This document shows positions 51,064 to 62,910 of a stretch of DNA of 64,000 nucleotides, piece by piece. The translations under genes were made by a program, and so were the position numbers. The stretch's first letter is position 1, and every line of letters begins with the position of its first letter. The stretch spans positions 12,175,501 to 12,239,500 of the forward strand of contig NC_092568.1 of the NCBI RefSeq assembly GCF_037975245.1. Direction: 5' to 3'. The notes under the pieces were generated by a model. The model was not told the origin of the DNA and did no database searches. It saw only the letters and a list, made by a program, of their open reading frames with translations. This DNA comes from Apostichopus japonicus (taxonomy: Eukaryota > Echinodermata > Holothuroidea > Aspidochirotida > Stichopodidae).

Positions 51064-51528
51064 TACGGAAGCGTAGAACAAACATGTCAATTGACATTTG
51101 ATGAGATGCATTAACTCGTGAAAATGGCAAAATCTGAAATTGACGTTTTGTCTACATCATACCAACGCATCAAACTTGCAAACATCTGATAACTTAACGT
51201 TTCGACTACATCATACCATATCATCAAAGTGACAAATATCTGATAATTTACGTTTTGTCGAGAACTCGAAATGTAACTCTTCAAAATGACAAAAATCGGA
51301 AAGTTGACGATTTTTGACATTTTGATGATTTGGCATCATGTCATCGAAAGGTCACTTTGTATAGTTTTGTCTAAATGAAGAGTTGATGAATCGCAACAAA
51401 ACGTCAATTGTCAGATTTTCGACATTTTGAAGATTTAGGAAGTATCGTCAAAACGTCAATTTTCAACTTCTTGCCAGTTTTACGTCTCATCAAAGCGTCA
51501 ATTTACATGTCGTTTATACGCTTCCGTA
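51064..51528. mobile_element. MITE with about 45-bp inverted repeats
   Basis: Starts TACGGAAGCGTA and ends TACGCTTCCGTA; the inverted repeat extends imperfectly about 45 bases (ACATGT, CAATTGAC, TTTGATGAGA). TA at both edges would fit a Tc1/mariner-type TA duplication. The interior repeats GACGTTTTG/TCTACATCAT-like units. No ORF. Confidence 0.65.
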
Positions 51529-52287
51529 GTTACGCAAGCACTTTTCCAGTATTATTGTTCAGTTGATGTTGATCTGCCGTTTTGTATATATATGTCGCTT
51601 ACTTTTATTAAGTCTTTCATGTCCAATGCATGGCAAATGAACGACGCATGTTACACAAGTGTGTGTCGATAATCATTAATACAAATAACATTACTGATCG
51701 ATGTCGTGCAAGGTACGGTACCTAATCGTTTAGAACATTGACCACAGTAGTACTACTACTAGTACAGACTGGTAGAAGACGAAACGCAGTTACTGAAGGC
51801 GAGAGTTCGTAAGTTCTGTCGTTAATAAGAGGATATATCCTCACAGTCATATTTCAAATGTTACATTCGGGCTGTTGCCCTTATCTAGTAGTAATATAAT
51901 TACTTAGTTATTCTGTTCACTTGTGTCAGGCCATTGCAGTAGTCATCGTAGTAATACTAGAATTATTAGTAACCTAAGGCTAGGCTAGTCTTGGTAGACC
52001 GAAATTAACTGTGAAAAGCAACTGCTGGAATACAATCACGAAATAATACACAATTTCCCATACTTAGGTGTTCTAGAAGCATTGGTCCTGTGGAAAAATG
52101 TTTTCTGAATTATGCTTGAGATTTTCATTTGAGGCATAGACACTTGTATTGTCCTCAAGTATTGACTCTAGTTTCAGGCTTCATAATGTGCATGGAACAT
52201 TACAATTACAACGTAAAACTAGTCTGCCTTGCCTATTACATTTTCAGGAAAAAGATCGTTTGGATTAAAGGTCATCAAAGATATACT

Positions 52288-55200
52288 ATGATGGAATTGA
52301 AGAGTGTACTCATAGTAGGTCTACTGAGCATTGTTGCTACTGTCCCAGTCATGGCAAGTATGCTAGGTGGTTACAAGACTGTTGATCCATCTGATGGAGG
52401 CGTGCAGCGGGCAGTCACATTTGCAGTTTCAGAAATGAACATGAAGAGTCCCAGGGCCTATCACATGAAGTCTACAAAAATCGTTGATGCATCAGTTCAG
52501 GTTAGTAGTGAATACAAGAATATGAGCTTGAATGATGTTTGAAGATCACAACATTCACATGTTTTGGTAGCCATATTTGTGGCAACATTTGCTGATGTGG
52601 TTGGATCCATAACCTGACCTAATGGTAAATCCAATCATGTTTGCAACTTGTTGTATCATGTTGTTAAGATCGTAAACCAGCAATAGAAGAAATTTAGATC
52701 GGTGCATTTGTCATTATTTTCTTGTACATCAGTTTGAAGACACAATGCAATTGTTCACTTTGTCCAGTATGATACACTGATAATAATTAGAACAAATACT
52801 AACAAATTATGATTCAGATATGGTTTGAAGTTGGTTAAATATGGTTTGCATCTCTGGTTCTCATACCACAGGTGGTATCTGGCAAGAATTACCGTGTTAA
52901 GTTTGAGGTAGGGGTGAAACAGTGTCAGAAGAATGGACCAGTTCCAGAAAATCTGAAAGACTGTGAGCTCGTGGAGGGAAACAAGGTAAGTAGAAGTGGA
53001 ACTATCTGGATGTGACAATGAAAGGAAACTTCATGGTTATCAGGGAGAGGGTTTGACAAGGTCAGAAGGTTCCCAAGTTTGAACAAACATCTCCTGTTTT
53101 TGTGGAATGGATGTAAGGGATAAAAACACCAACGCAAATGTAACGTTAACAATGCAATTGTTGTCCGAAGACTGCACCAACTTATAAAGAACTTTGAATG
53201 TAGATTGTGACACAGTTCAAGTCAGTTGTTGCATAAATAAGAAAGAGAGATCACCATTTGGATGTGTATAACTTTAGTCTATCAGTTGTATTTATAAGGA
53301 AGCTGTGTTTTGTTATTAGTAGATACAAACAGGATACGTCCCCATCCATGCCTACCCCTTCCTACTCTTGTTTCTTGACCACACAAATAACTGTCAAATC
53401 ACTGCAAACCAAGTCGGATGCTGTAACTGTCTTGGATGAAACAAGGATATTATGGCTGATTTTGTTAATTAAAAAGTACTTTGTAAGGGAACAGAACTTT
53501 CATGCCATTAAAACTACTGACAGTGAACATTTTGTGGATGGAGCTTGGATACAGATGACGAGTAATTGGGAATAATTTGCTGTTCAAATTTTTTGTGCAT
53601 AACAGTTTTGAAGGCTCTAAAGTTGTTTCTGAAAGAATCCTATATGTTCCTGTGTAAAATAATACAGCTATACATCTCATAGTTGTACAGCTAAACAGCT
53701 ATACAGCTATACATGTAAAATAATACAGCTATACATCTTTGGACTTGTACAGTAATTTGACCATTTTTCATAGCATTTTGTTGCAATACCGGATAAATTA
53801 TTCCCTGAGCAACTAGTTCTGTGAATGATTCTGTTACAACTTAGGAGTAAGAACTATGTGTACTGTATGAATATCAGTTTATTCTAATCCTACCATGATT
53901 CCTTGTATTTGTCTGTCGGACTGATCAAATGAAATTTATTCGACTGGGGGAAATGAGATCTTGAGCAGGCACTGCATCTAACTAGTGACACTCAAGTGAA
54001 GTCTTGTACCGATGGCATTCAAGTGCTACTAATCATATCCTTCATAGGCTAACACTGGTATTAACTCAACTGAAAACTGTCTTCTTTGTCGTAAATATGT
54101 CTTTAACTTGGAGTATAAATTCTAGCCACTAAGTACACTTGATGCCAAGCTTTCAGTTGGCCTTGTAATAACTAATAAGTTGTAAGATTGGTTTCATACT
54201 GAACATTTATCTCACTTGACAGACAGAGTTGCTTTCCCCTTTCTGTATTAAGTGAAAGCTAGTCTGTTGTGGTGCGTGTCTTACCTGCCTGCATGTAAGT
54301 TTAAGCTTCACTCGTCATTGATTTGTGCATTGCAGTTTATGTTGTTCAGTGTTGCTGGTACAAGATACTCCAAGGGCAGATGTACAATTGATATCAATGT
54401 AAACTGTGTCTGAGTTAAATGGGTTCTTTCCATCTACAACCTGTCTCTTTTCCTAAATTTGCTTTCCATTGCACAACCAAACCAAACTCTACACCTCTCT
54501 GCTCTCTTGTCATACAGGTCAACATCTATATATGGCAATTTGTGTTGATTTTTAAATGAAGGTTGTAATGGCGATTTATGTTGCACCGTAAGCCTTGCAA
54601 AGTTTTACAGATGACTGCTGCATTTTGACTCCCATGCTGAAAGCAAACGGAATCATTGCGGTCGTGATGCCATGTGCGAGTGTGTGTGTATCTGACACTT
54701 TGGCTAGTAAACACGATAACTCAATATTCTTAAGTTGGATGAAGTTCAAACTTTATGTATAGATGCACCATATTGAGTCCTCGGCTGCTATTTTTTGGGG
54801 GCAAGGATGATAGGTTGTACTAGTTCACTAGAGGTCAAAGTGTGAAAACCTTGTAAAAACGATAACTTAATATTCTAAAGTTGGAAGAACTTTACACTTG
54901 TATGTACATGCACAGTAGTGAGTTTGATGTTGCTATTGTGTTTGCTTGGGATCAAAGGTCATACTAGGTCACCAGAGGTAAAACTGAAATCCTTGTAAAC
55001 ATGATAATTCAAGAAGTACATCTTCCTTGAACTTCATATTTAGTATTTAGATCGAGTTAGGTGAGTGCAAGAATCCTATCGAAATTGATAGGGGTCAAAT
55101 GAGGTCAACAGGTTTCAAAGTTTGAAAAATCTTTTATCCAAATTTATCCAAGTTTAAGAACTGTAAACATGCTTGATGATATTCCGTTTGTCATGACTTT

Positions 55201-55303
55201 CTCTTTTGTGTCTCAACAGAAAAAGATCTGTGAAGTTGTCGTCTGGGAAAAGTTGTGGTTGAATTGGAAAAAACTGACATCTTCTCAGTGCAGTGATGCG
55301 TAA
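52288..55303 (+). CDS. Secreted type-2 cystatin (cysteine protease inhibitor), three exons
   Basis: Exons 52288-52500, 52872-52985 and 55220-55303, GT-AG, all introns phase 0; 136 residues. Inhibits papain-like cysteine proteases (cathepsins) outside the cell or in lysosomes. Signal peptide MELKSVLIVGLLSIVATVPV followed by MA, cleavage likely just before SMLGG. The N-terminal binding glycine is in MLGGY. The first intron falls inside the inhibitory loop QVVSG (Q-x-V-x-G): Q ends exon 1 and VVSG starts exon 2, the usual place in animal cystatins. Four Cys (QC, DC in exon 2; IC, QC in exon 3) fit the two family disulfides. The usual PW second hairpin appears as LW (EKLWLNW). I chose the ATG at 52288 (a second at 52291) because it begins the signal peptide; the frame is open further upstream. 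AATAAA at 55473 is a possible poly(A) signal. Confidence 0.88.
54705..55110. repeat. Tandem repeat in cystatin intron 2
   Basis: About three imperfect units of roughly 140 bp, each with GATAACT(T)AATATTC-like and AGGTCAAA-like parts (near 54710, 54855, 54995). Confidence 0.6.
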
Positions 55304-56749
55304 ACAAGAAATTACCTGTATGGTGTACCATCCTCCTTGCAATAATAGATTTAGATCTACAAAGGCCCACAAAATAGTATTAAATTGAACATGTACATGT
55401 ATGTATTTATAGTAAAGTAGTGCTTTAAGTTGTGGAATGGTAGAGAGAAGTAGATAGATTTATTAGAAATGTAATAAAAATATATTTGTTTACAAGTGGC
55501 AGTAACAAAGGACCTCAAATGAGGTTACAATCAGAAGCAGTTGGATCCCATGAAAATAAATGCAAACTGCGTAAACGACAAACATTGTTTTGAAGAAGAA
55601 GACAACTGTCGTTGGATTCTGAGGTAAGTTACTTTAAAACTTGTAATGTGAAAAAAAAAACATTGGATTGTAAACAAAACACTTAAAATGGACACAGATT
55701 TTCTTCACTCCTTACATGCTCTACCAAGCCTAGCGCAACCAGGTAACCTGGTAGCACAGTGTATTCTCTTGGCAATCAGTCCATTCTGGACTACCACCCT
55801 CCTTCTCCTTGTCATTCTACCACTTAGAGCATCTAGAGCACATAACAAGAGAAGAAAATTCTGATCTCAAAAAATTCTACCGTTAGTAGTAAAACGTCTG
55901 AGCCTTTGGAAGGATCTACGTCATCTTATTCACCAGAAGTACATCTCCACACCGAGATTGGAGGAGTATCATTTCCTTTTCAGCCATTTTGGGGAACCTT
56001 ATGTTACCTTAGGCTTTGCCTGTTTGTCACACCTAAAATGGACCCATTTTTATTGCAACGATTTTATCTTGACTAGCAGTTGTTGAAAAGTATAGTACAT
56101 GGGTATCATTTCTGATATATATCTACAGTACTATAGCTACAATGGAGCAAATTTGAAGATGTAGCCTGGTAAAATGTTAACAAGTTTTGGCCTATAATTT
56201 TAAGGTATTTTGTTGCATATCTTGGGATGCTATTGGTCAACATTGTGTTTATTTTTATTTGTTTTACTCAGCAAACTGGTGACAGAGTTTTTCTAACCTC
56301 TATGAAGAGCCTAGTGAGCCCAATGTTTAGTTATTAGTTTGACCTGACATGAAATAAATGTAAAATAAAACAACGGCTCTTATAAATATTTAAAGCATTT
56401 ATCACATACAATTTTTGTTAATGCCAGTTTTATTGTTTTTACTGATAATGAGGTGTATTATATGTTGCAATTCAATAGCTGGATAACGTGACCAGCAAAC
56501 AGCAGGAAACTTCAAAGGTTTTACACTTTGTGGTTCCTTACTGGAAGCCAATGAACCTATGCAGTCAGGTCGGCATGTGTGTGGGTGTGTGTGTGTCAGT
56601 CTGTGACACTTACTTGTGTCTGTGATACGTCAACAACAGAGTGATGGATATTTGTCTTACCTTCTGTGTAGATGTATTATAAGTGAGGAGGTGTGCCCTA
56701 TCCTTTATGAATATTAATGAGGTTATGAAGTCAAATGTTAAAACATTTA
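55304..56749. other. 3' flank of cystatin, nothing else recognised
   Basis: Cystatin 3' UTR probably to about 55500. Beyond it I see no supported ORF; a short (GT)n lies near 56577. Confidence 0.4.
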
Positions 56750-57300
56750 CAACGCAATAACTCTGCAACGTGAAGTTGGATTTGTATACAGTTGTTAACT
56801 AATAGCTGGTACATGTAGGCCTTATTTTTATTTTGACCATCTGGACCCCCAAAAAGTCAGGACCCATATTTGGGCTGGGTTTGCCCAAATTTTGTTTCCA
56901 CCTTAAATGCATTTTGGGACATATTCTTTGGGCCAGAATTTGTGTGGCCCAATATTTTTGGGACCATTTGGGCTCACAGTTTCTTTACATTGCAATAACT
57001 CTGCAAATGTCAGTCGGATTGTAGCCAAACTTGGTATACAGTTGTTGGTTAATAGCTGGTACTTGTAGGCTTAAAGTTTTTGTGACCATCAGTGGGCCCA
57101 ATTTTATTTCATTATGCATTTTGGGACACATTTTTTGGACCCGAATATCTGGGGTTTAATATTTTTGGGACCAAGATTTTATCGGGCTAAATTTCTGGGG
57201 AGTAGCCAAAATTTTAAAGCTGCAATAACACAACCCTAAATCAGATTGTATCCAAACTTGGAATACAGTTGGTTAATAACTGGTACATGTAGGCATAAAT
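56750..57300. repeat. Tandem repeat, unit about 232 bp, three copies
   Basis: Blocks starting GCAATAACTCTGCAA and containing ATACAGTTGTT and AATAGCTGGTACATGTAGG recur near 56750, 56985 and 57212. Confidence 0.7.
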
Positions 57301-57853
57301 ATTATGATATAGGGTAATGAAATACACAACACTCTACTCTTCCACTAAGCAAGGTACAATGGTGCCGGTTAGGCTCTTGTTGTTGATGTTTACAACAAAA
57401 AATTGATAAAAACTTCTTTTGACTGTATTAGATTGTGTATGTGTCTGCCATGGTGTTTGTCAGCATGAGACTTTTATTTCATAATAGAACAAGGTCTAGT
57501 TTTTAATCTTCTATCAAACTTAAAAGTCAGTAAATAAAGTATAGCAATTATTATCTCTTATGTGCATTAATATGTGTGAGAATTAAATTGATACACAAGT
57601 ACATCTGTAGTTTATCGTAGCCAGTATTGGCATATTATCTTCCATATTAGATTTAAAAATGTTGTCTTTCAAATGCTTTGCATGATCCAGAGGAAAATAT
57701 GAAATAAATGCGAGACAATGTCAGTTTTCTTATTTTAACTTTCGTTCTTCTGGAATAAACTAATTTGCAGTAGTGTTACAACTTTCAAGTTCGTGTGTTG
57801 CATGTAACACAACCAAGCTTTGAAAGGCTGCAGGGTGAACACATGTAATATTG
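57301..57853. other. Unrecognised spacer
   Basis: AT-rich, no supported ORF or repeat noticed. Confidence 0.4.
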
Positions 57854-58410
57854 CAGGGGCGGATGCAGGATTTTTGACAGGGGGGGGTCTGACTGGTCCA
57901 GCCGCGCCTGATCGAAAGACTATCTAAGCGAAGCGCCACCATCGGTTGGCGCGGAGCGTACCAGAAATTTTTTGGCTTTACAAACCCCCCCAGATGGACG
58001 GAAACGGCACTTCACGAGTATTCTAAGCTGCATGTACCTAGCCTGAAAATATGGATCTCATGTCTGCAATTTCTCAATTGATGAGAAAAAAACAATCTAT
58101 GAAATATGGTAATACATATCAGATGAGTTGAGATGATACAAAAATCATAATGCCTTTAGCCACCAATCTCCCTCCCGTTCCGTCACCCGGCTGTTTGATG
58201 CAGGGCCGGATCCGGGATTCTGGAAGGGTGAGGGGTTGGCCTCCAGTGATCCTAGGGTCTAAGGGGAGAAGGTTTCCCTCAATCCATTGTGAAATTCTTG
58301 GACATTTAAGTACAACAGGGAACCCCCTTCAATTAAGCTATTCAAAGCACCTACAAAAACTCACTCGAAATGTATTTGCATCAGTACGAGTTAGCTTTAT
58401 TGATGATCTA

Positions 58411-58623
58411 TTCATGGTAGATTGGAGAGAACAAACGCCGTGGATGTTTCTCAATGAACTTTCGGACCACTTCGTCAGTGTCGATAGGAGTGTTATAATA
58501 CGTGTTCATGAGAACAAGAGCTGTGAGACGTTCCTTGCCCATTGTTGATCGGAGAACAGTTTTATGCCTTCTCACCGCAGAAACCGATCTCTCATGAAGA
58601 ATTCGTCGGCGCATCCTATGCAG
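58411..58623 (-). pseudogene. hAT transposase C-terminal fragment
   Basis: About 70 codons with HERSVSAVRRHKTVLRSTMG and KERLTALVLMN, the hAT dimerisation region near the transposase C-terminus (as in ZMYM1-like and other domesticated or active hAT proteins, usually CERSFSALRRLK...LRSTM...RL..L). The N-terminal side is cut exactly where the element at 58624 inserted, and I do not find a clear continuation beyond 60541, so the catalytic part is missing. Confidence 0.75.
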
Positions 58624-60533
58624 CAGGGACGTAGCCAGGGGGGAGCAGGGGGAGCGACTGCTCCCTCCTTTCAGTGTCGATTTTTTTTTTTTTTTAAACT
58701 GTCGTTTTTTTAGCATGGTATTTTGTCAGTGCTCTTTTGATCTTGAATACTCGTCAGCTCCGTTAACTCGATTGTAATCGTAGTAACATTCACGACTACT
58801 GATTCAACTACTTACTTAGTTTGGCAGATGCAATTAGCTAAATTTAGCTTATAGCCAATTACAAGCCTACAGTTGGCCACTGCGTTATAAAATACATATT
58901 GCCTACCTAACCGCACTCTATGGAATGTCACGAACTGTATGCACAACAACGTCGACAACGTTCGTTCAATGAGTCGTCCTAAGTTGTTGCACGAACAGCA
59001 TGTTATGGAGCTAAGCTAGCAATCGTACGTGATACGCACTTCCTATAAATAATTATTACACTGCTAATACACTGCGATAACGATATTTGTTTTTAGGCCA
59101 CTGCATATCTGGCTGTATTACAAAATATGAAAGTTTATATTGTCCATCAGTTAAGTTCGTCAAATGTATTCAAGTCCAGACATTGGACAATAAACAAGAA
59201 TCATCCTACTGGAAAACTTGTAAAAGAGCACTATGTTTGTCTTTCTGATATATTATGTAAAAGAACATGTAAAAGAATTTAACCAGGAAACAAAATCTGC
59301 TGGTACTGATATCATATGATCAGGGCGTAGCCAGTATGTAGCACGATAGTTTCATTCAACACTCTACTCGCCGAAAAAGACTATAGGATCCGATCTTGTC
59401 AGTTTTTTAACATGTAGTTAAGAACCCGTTTACGCAGGTAATATTTCAGGTGAGAAAACACTTGAGAAAGTTGCATCAGATGGCAATCGTCGGATAGCTC
59501 TCGCCTTCTCTTATTAGGCTAACTTAAACATTTAATAGCTACAGTTGTATCAAATACATTTCTGGACTATCTTTGTATCTACAAGTATCAGAAGTTGAAA
59601 AGTAAGACTACTCTGTACATGTACCTTCAAGAGCGGCGGAACCGGGGGGCACAGGGGGCAAGTGCCCCCACTTTTCCTCAGGTTAAAAATGTGCCCTTTT
59701 TCTACATAAAACGTGTACTCTTGGTCACCTTATTAGGTCAGCGATATTTCAGTAAGAGATCTAATCCTAATTTAGAACTATCAGGGGCAGATAAAATTTT
59801 AGTTGAGAACATTCCACAGTCAAATAAGCCTATCGTTGATTAACAGACTTTATATGTATAGAGCTGCAGCACTTTGTTGCCTGTTGTTGTCACGATCGGC
59901 GTGCCAAGTTCCAAAACAGCCTTTTCGATAAACATTTACTAGCTACAGTTGTATCAAAGACAAATACTGGCTATGGTTGTTTCAAAGACATTTCTGGCCT
60001 GTCTTTGTATCTACAAGTATCAGAAGTTGAAAAGTAAGACTGCTTAGACGGGTGGGGGGGGGGGGGCGTTGATGGAGTGATGTGTATACGCAAATAAGAT
60101 AATACAATAAGATTTATAAAGGGTACTAAATATCAGGCTGCATCAGTCCAATCGAATTTCTGCAAAGTGCCCTTTGACGTCGGTGCCCCCCCCCCCCCCA
60201 GATTAAAAGTGCTTCCGCCGCCCTTGTGTAACTTGCTAATTTTAATACATTATGTATTATTGAATTACGTACTATTTTAACTCGTTTGTTTTTGGGTTTA
60301 AAAGTGATATTGAATGAGGTGTCTCAAGTTAGCAAGAGGCCAGGGAACCAGAATGAACACTAGGGAAGGGCCGTTTCCGGCCATCTGGGGGGTTTGTAAA
60401 ACCAAAAATGTTTCTTGTACGCTCCGCGCCAACCGATGGTGGCGCTCCGCTCAGATAGTCGTGCCTACAACTTTGAAAATCCATATCAATCGCAAAAAGT
60501 GCTCCCCCTTTCAAATTCCTGGCTACGTCGCTG
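58624..60533. mobile_element. Nested hAT-like element (middle layer)
   Basis: Ends CAGGGACGTAGCCAGG (58624) and CCTGGCTACGTCGCTG (ending 60533), one mismatch, flanked by the 8-bp duplication CTATGCAG/TTATGCAG (58616-58623, 60534-60541), the normal hAT length. Inserted into the transposase gene of the outer element. No transposase of its own. The shared motif lies at about 60364-60460. Confidence 0.8.
59628..60226. mobile_element. Innermost hAT-like MITE
   Basis: 599 bp. Ends CAAGAGCGGCGGAACC and GCTTCCGCCGCCCTTG (inverted, two mismatches), flanked by TGTACCTT (59620-59627) and TGTAACTT (60227-60234), an 8-bp duplication with one change. It contains a block (about 59930-60044) that repeats sequence just outside its left end (59520-59613). 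Confidence 0.75.
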
Positions 60534-60858
60534 TTATGCAGCCTACCGCTCTGCCACCTCACCGCCAAAAACAATTCGAGCACCACCTCAATTTTGAAAC
60601 TTTTCGGTCTGAAAATTGAGATTTTTAGGCATTTTTTGCAAGTGTAGCACGCGTGCACACAGTCCATTTGACGGAAAAAACACACCTGGCTGACTTGTGA
60701 GGATAACCGCCCTTCTGACGTCCTACATGTTTAAAATTGGCGCTTAATTGAATTATTTTTTCTCTCTCTCTCTTTTTTTCTCTTTTTTTTACTTTTTTTT
60801 TGGCCAAGAGCAGGGGGGTCCGGACCCCCTGGACCCCCCTGGATCCGCGCCTGTATTG

Positions 60859-62780
60859 ATCTCATCACTTGTGATTTACATTTTAGCACAAAACACAAAC
60901 AATACATCTTTATGTGAATGGAAAAACAAGAAAGACAAGCAGAATAACCTAACCGAACACGTCGAATCACTTCAGTTCCTTCGAGTTCAAGAAAATGCAT
61001 GCCATTTAAAGTAGCTTGTACTTAGAGGTTGACTACTTACAGTTACGTCTTATTACAGTAACCATTTATAGATGCACTATAAAGTAGAAATATTCGATCT
61101 GGTAGTAAGCTTGGGCAAAGGAAAATTTCGTCCGAAATTGTCTTTGTTATTATTGTAGCACTTGCAATATTGGAATCACTGGCCAAGTGAACGATACCTA
61201 CATGACTGAACGTTGAAACTTACAGTTTCATATGGTCTATGTACATTTGCAGTTTCAGAGGCTAGCTGCGTAGCCAACATATTCTGAGCCGCTCACAAGC
61301 GCCCTCACTTTGTAGGTACCTACAAGACTACTCCCTGGTGTGTTGTCCGCCCAAAAATTATCACCATGAGCAACCGAAAAGTTCTTCCTAATTACTGCAA
61401 GCACTCCACTTGCACTACAATACTGCGTATTTGCAGGCAAATGCAGTTCTAGTTTTGCCTTTAATTGACGTTTCGATTACCACAGCTAGTATGAGGGGGT
61501 AGTGCGGAGTACTGATATTATTTGGAGTGGTTAGGAAAGTGGAAAGGAGAAAATGCGCCATTGTTGCAAAGCGCATCAAGAATGGCACACAAAAACTTCA
61601 GCGGCGTCCACTGCATGAACGTAACGTTCAAGAAGACCTAAGTTTATCATCTGCCTCTTCAAATGATTTCATGATCACGCGCAACATTCTCTCCTGTCGA
61701 CAACCGGTCGGTCAAGTCAATTTACTACAGCGGGTATAATTTCACGCTGCGTTTCATGTCATGATGAACAGGATAAAGCAACTGAATGGTACAGTGATGT
61801 TATCAAATGGAGCCTGCTATTTGAAACAAAACCAAAGAAGAAAGAAAAGCTTTCTAAACTACTGATCAAATTGGTTGTATCTAACAGTCTCCGGCGTCCT
61901 GCCATGACCACTGCTGTAGGGCATACACCACGCCTACTGATTTGGTGTATTGCAAGTTTCTTTTCATGTTTTAGTTACAAGGATTATTTTTTATGTTTCA
62001 ATAGTCTGAAATAACTATACTGACAGTGCAAAAGCCAGGTGGATAGAAGGGAAATTATGGCATTTGAGATATATTTTGGAGAATAAGGAAGATTTAGCAA
62101 AGAGAGTATGGAGAGTTCTGTGCTAAACTTTATCCTAGTTCAAATATATATGGCTACTGCCACAGTGTGCTATTGTGGGTAAATTTTGCGAATGCCATGC
62201 TAGTCCAATCCATCAGCTATCATTTGGTGTGTTGGTCGTGTCAGTAATTGAAATACTTCTCTCAATACGCTCTAGCGCCCTCGGTAACTTTGCTCGGAAC
62301 GGGTGCGCCAGGTTGAGGTGCCTCTTGGTTGCTAAATACATGTGCTGCAATTTAGTCCAAAGCACCCAACGAGCCGGTAGCAATTTATACCACAATCCCC
62401 ACCTCACCCCGGCCTCCCCCTCCCTCTGATCAGGTCTACACACATTCTATATGCATGGGTTCCAATTTGCGTATATTAGGCTAACCCACACTGGATGAAA
62501 TTCCGCGTGTTCTGTAAAATGCGTTTCTATGGTGTCATGGGTATACGTCTAGAAGTTTTCTTCAGTAGTGCGGTGTAAGACGCAGAGTTGCGCGTAAAGA
62601 GTGCGATACGTATGTCTTCCGTGTACGTGGTTGGGCGTATCTCGTAGAGGCGCGACGTGCGGGTTGGATGCAAAGCTGTCTTCGGCATATAACCTTCAAT
62701 GATTTAGCATAGCGGCGAAGGACTTTGTAGACCTAGAAGCGTACTTCGTGGAGGGGACTGCGTGGTCACTGCGCGCGGCG
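60859..62780. other. Spacer before copy D, nothing recognised
   Basis: Short ORFs (for example 61527-61739 and 62175-62429) match no family I know and lack support. No large match to the A-B spacer was noticed. Confidence 0.4.
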
Positions 62781-62792
62781 TTTCAGTATATA

Positions 62793-62848
62793 TTACGTCA
62801 CAAGAAAATGACAAACAGAACGAAGATAAACATCACAAGGTATAATAA
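62793..62848 (+). promoter_or_regulatory. CRE-like site plus TATA-like box before copy D
   Basis: TTACGTCA at 62793-62800 (half-palindromic CRE/ATF type), 111 bases before the ATG, and TATAATAA at 62841-62848. Arrangement matches that before copy B. Confidence 0.45.
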
Positions 62849-62910
62849 TGTAATATTTTATATTGCAATTGCTTTTCGTTGAAGATAAGTCTATTGTGCG
62901 ATTTCTCAAG

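Larger units (their letters stand above)
57854..60853 (-). mobile_element. Outer hAT element of a nested cluster
   Basis: Ends CAGGGGCGGATGCAGG (57854) and CCTGGATCCGCGCCTG (ending 60853), 14 of 16 inverted matches, flanked by TATTG on both sides (57849-57853, 60854-60858), a 5-bp duplication like that of the element at 38190. Carries a hAT transposase fragment on the minus strand and is interrupted by two further elements. Another left-end-like sequence, CAGGGCCGGATCCGGG, lies at 58201. The shared motif is at about 57917-58015 in reverse. Confidence 0.75.

Noticed and set aside
51111-51320. 69-codon minus-strand ORF with repeated SDFAIFTS-like text
   Set aside because: Falls inside the MITE at 51064-51528 and reflects its internal repeats.
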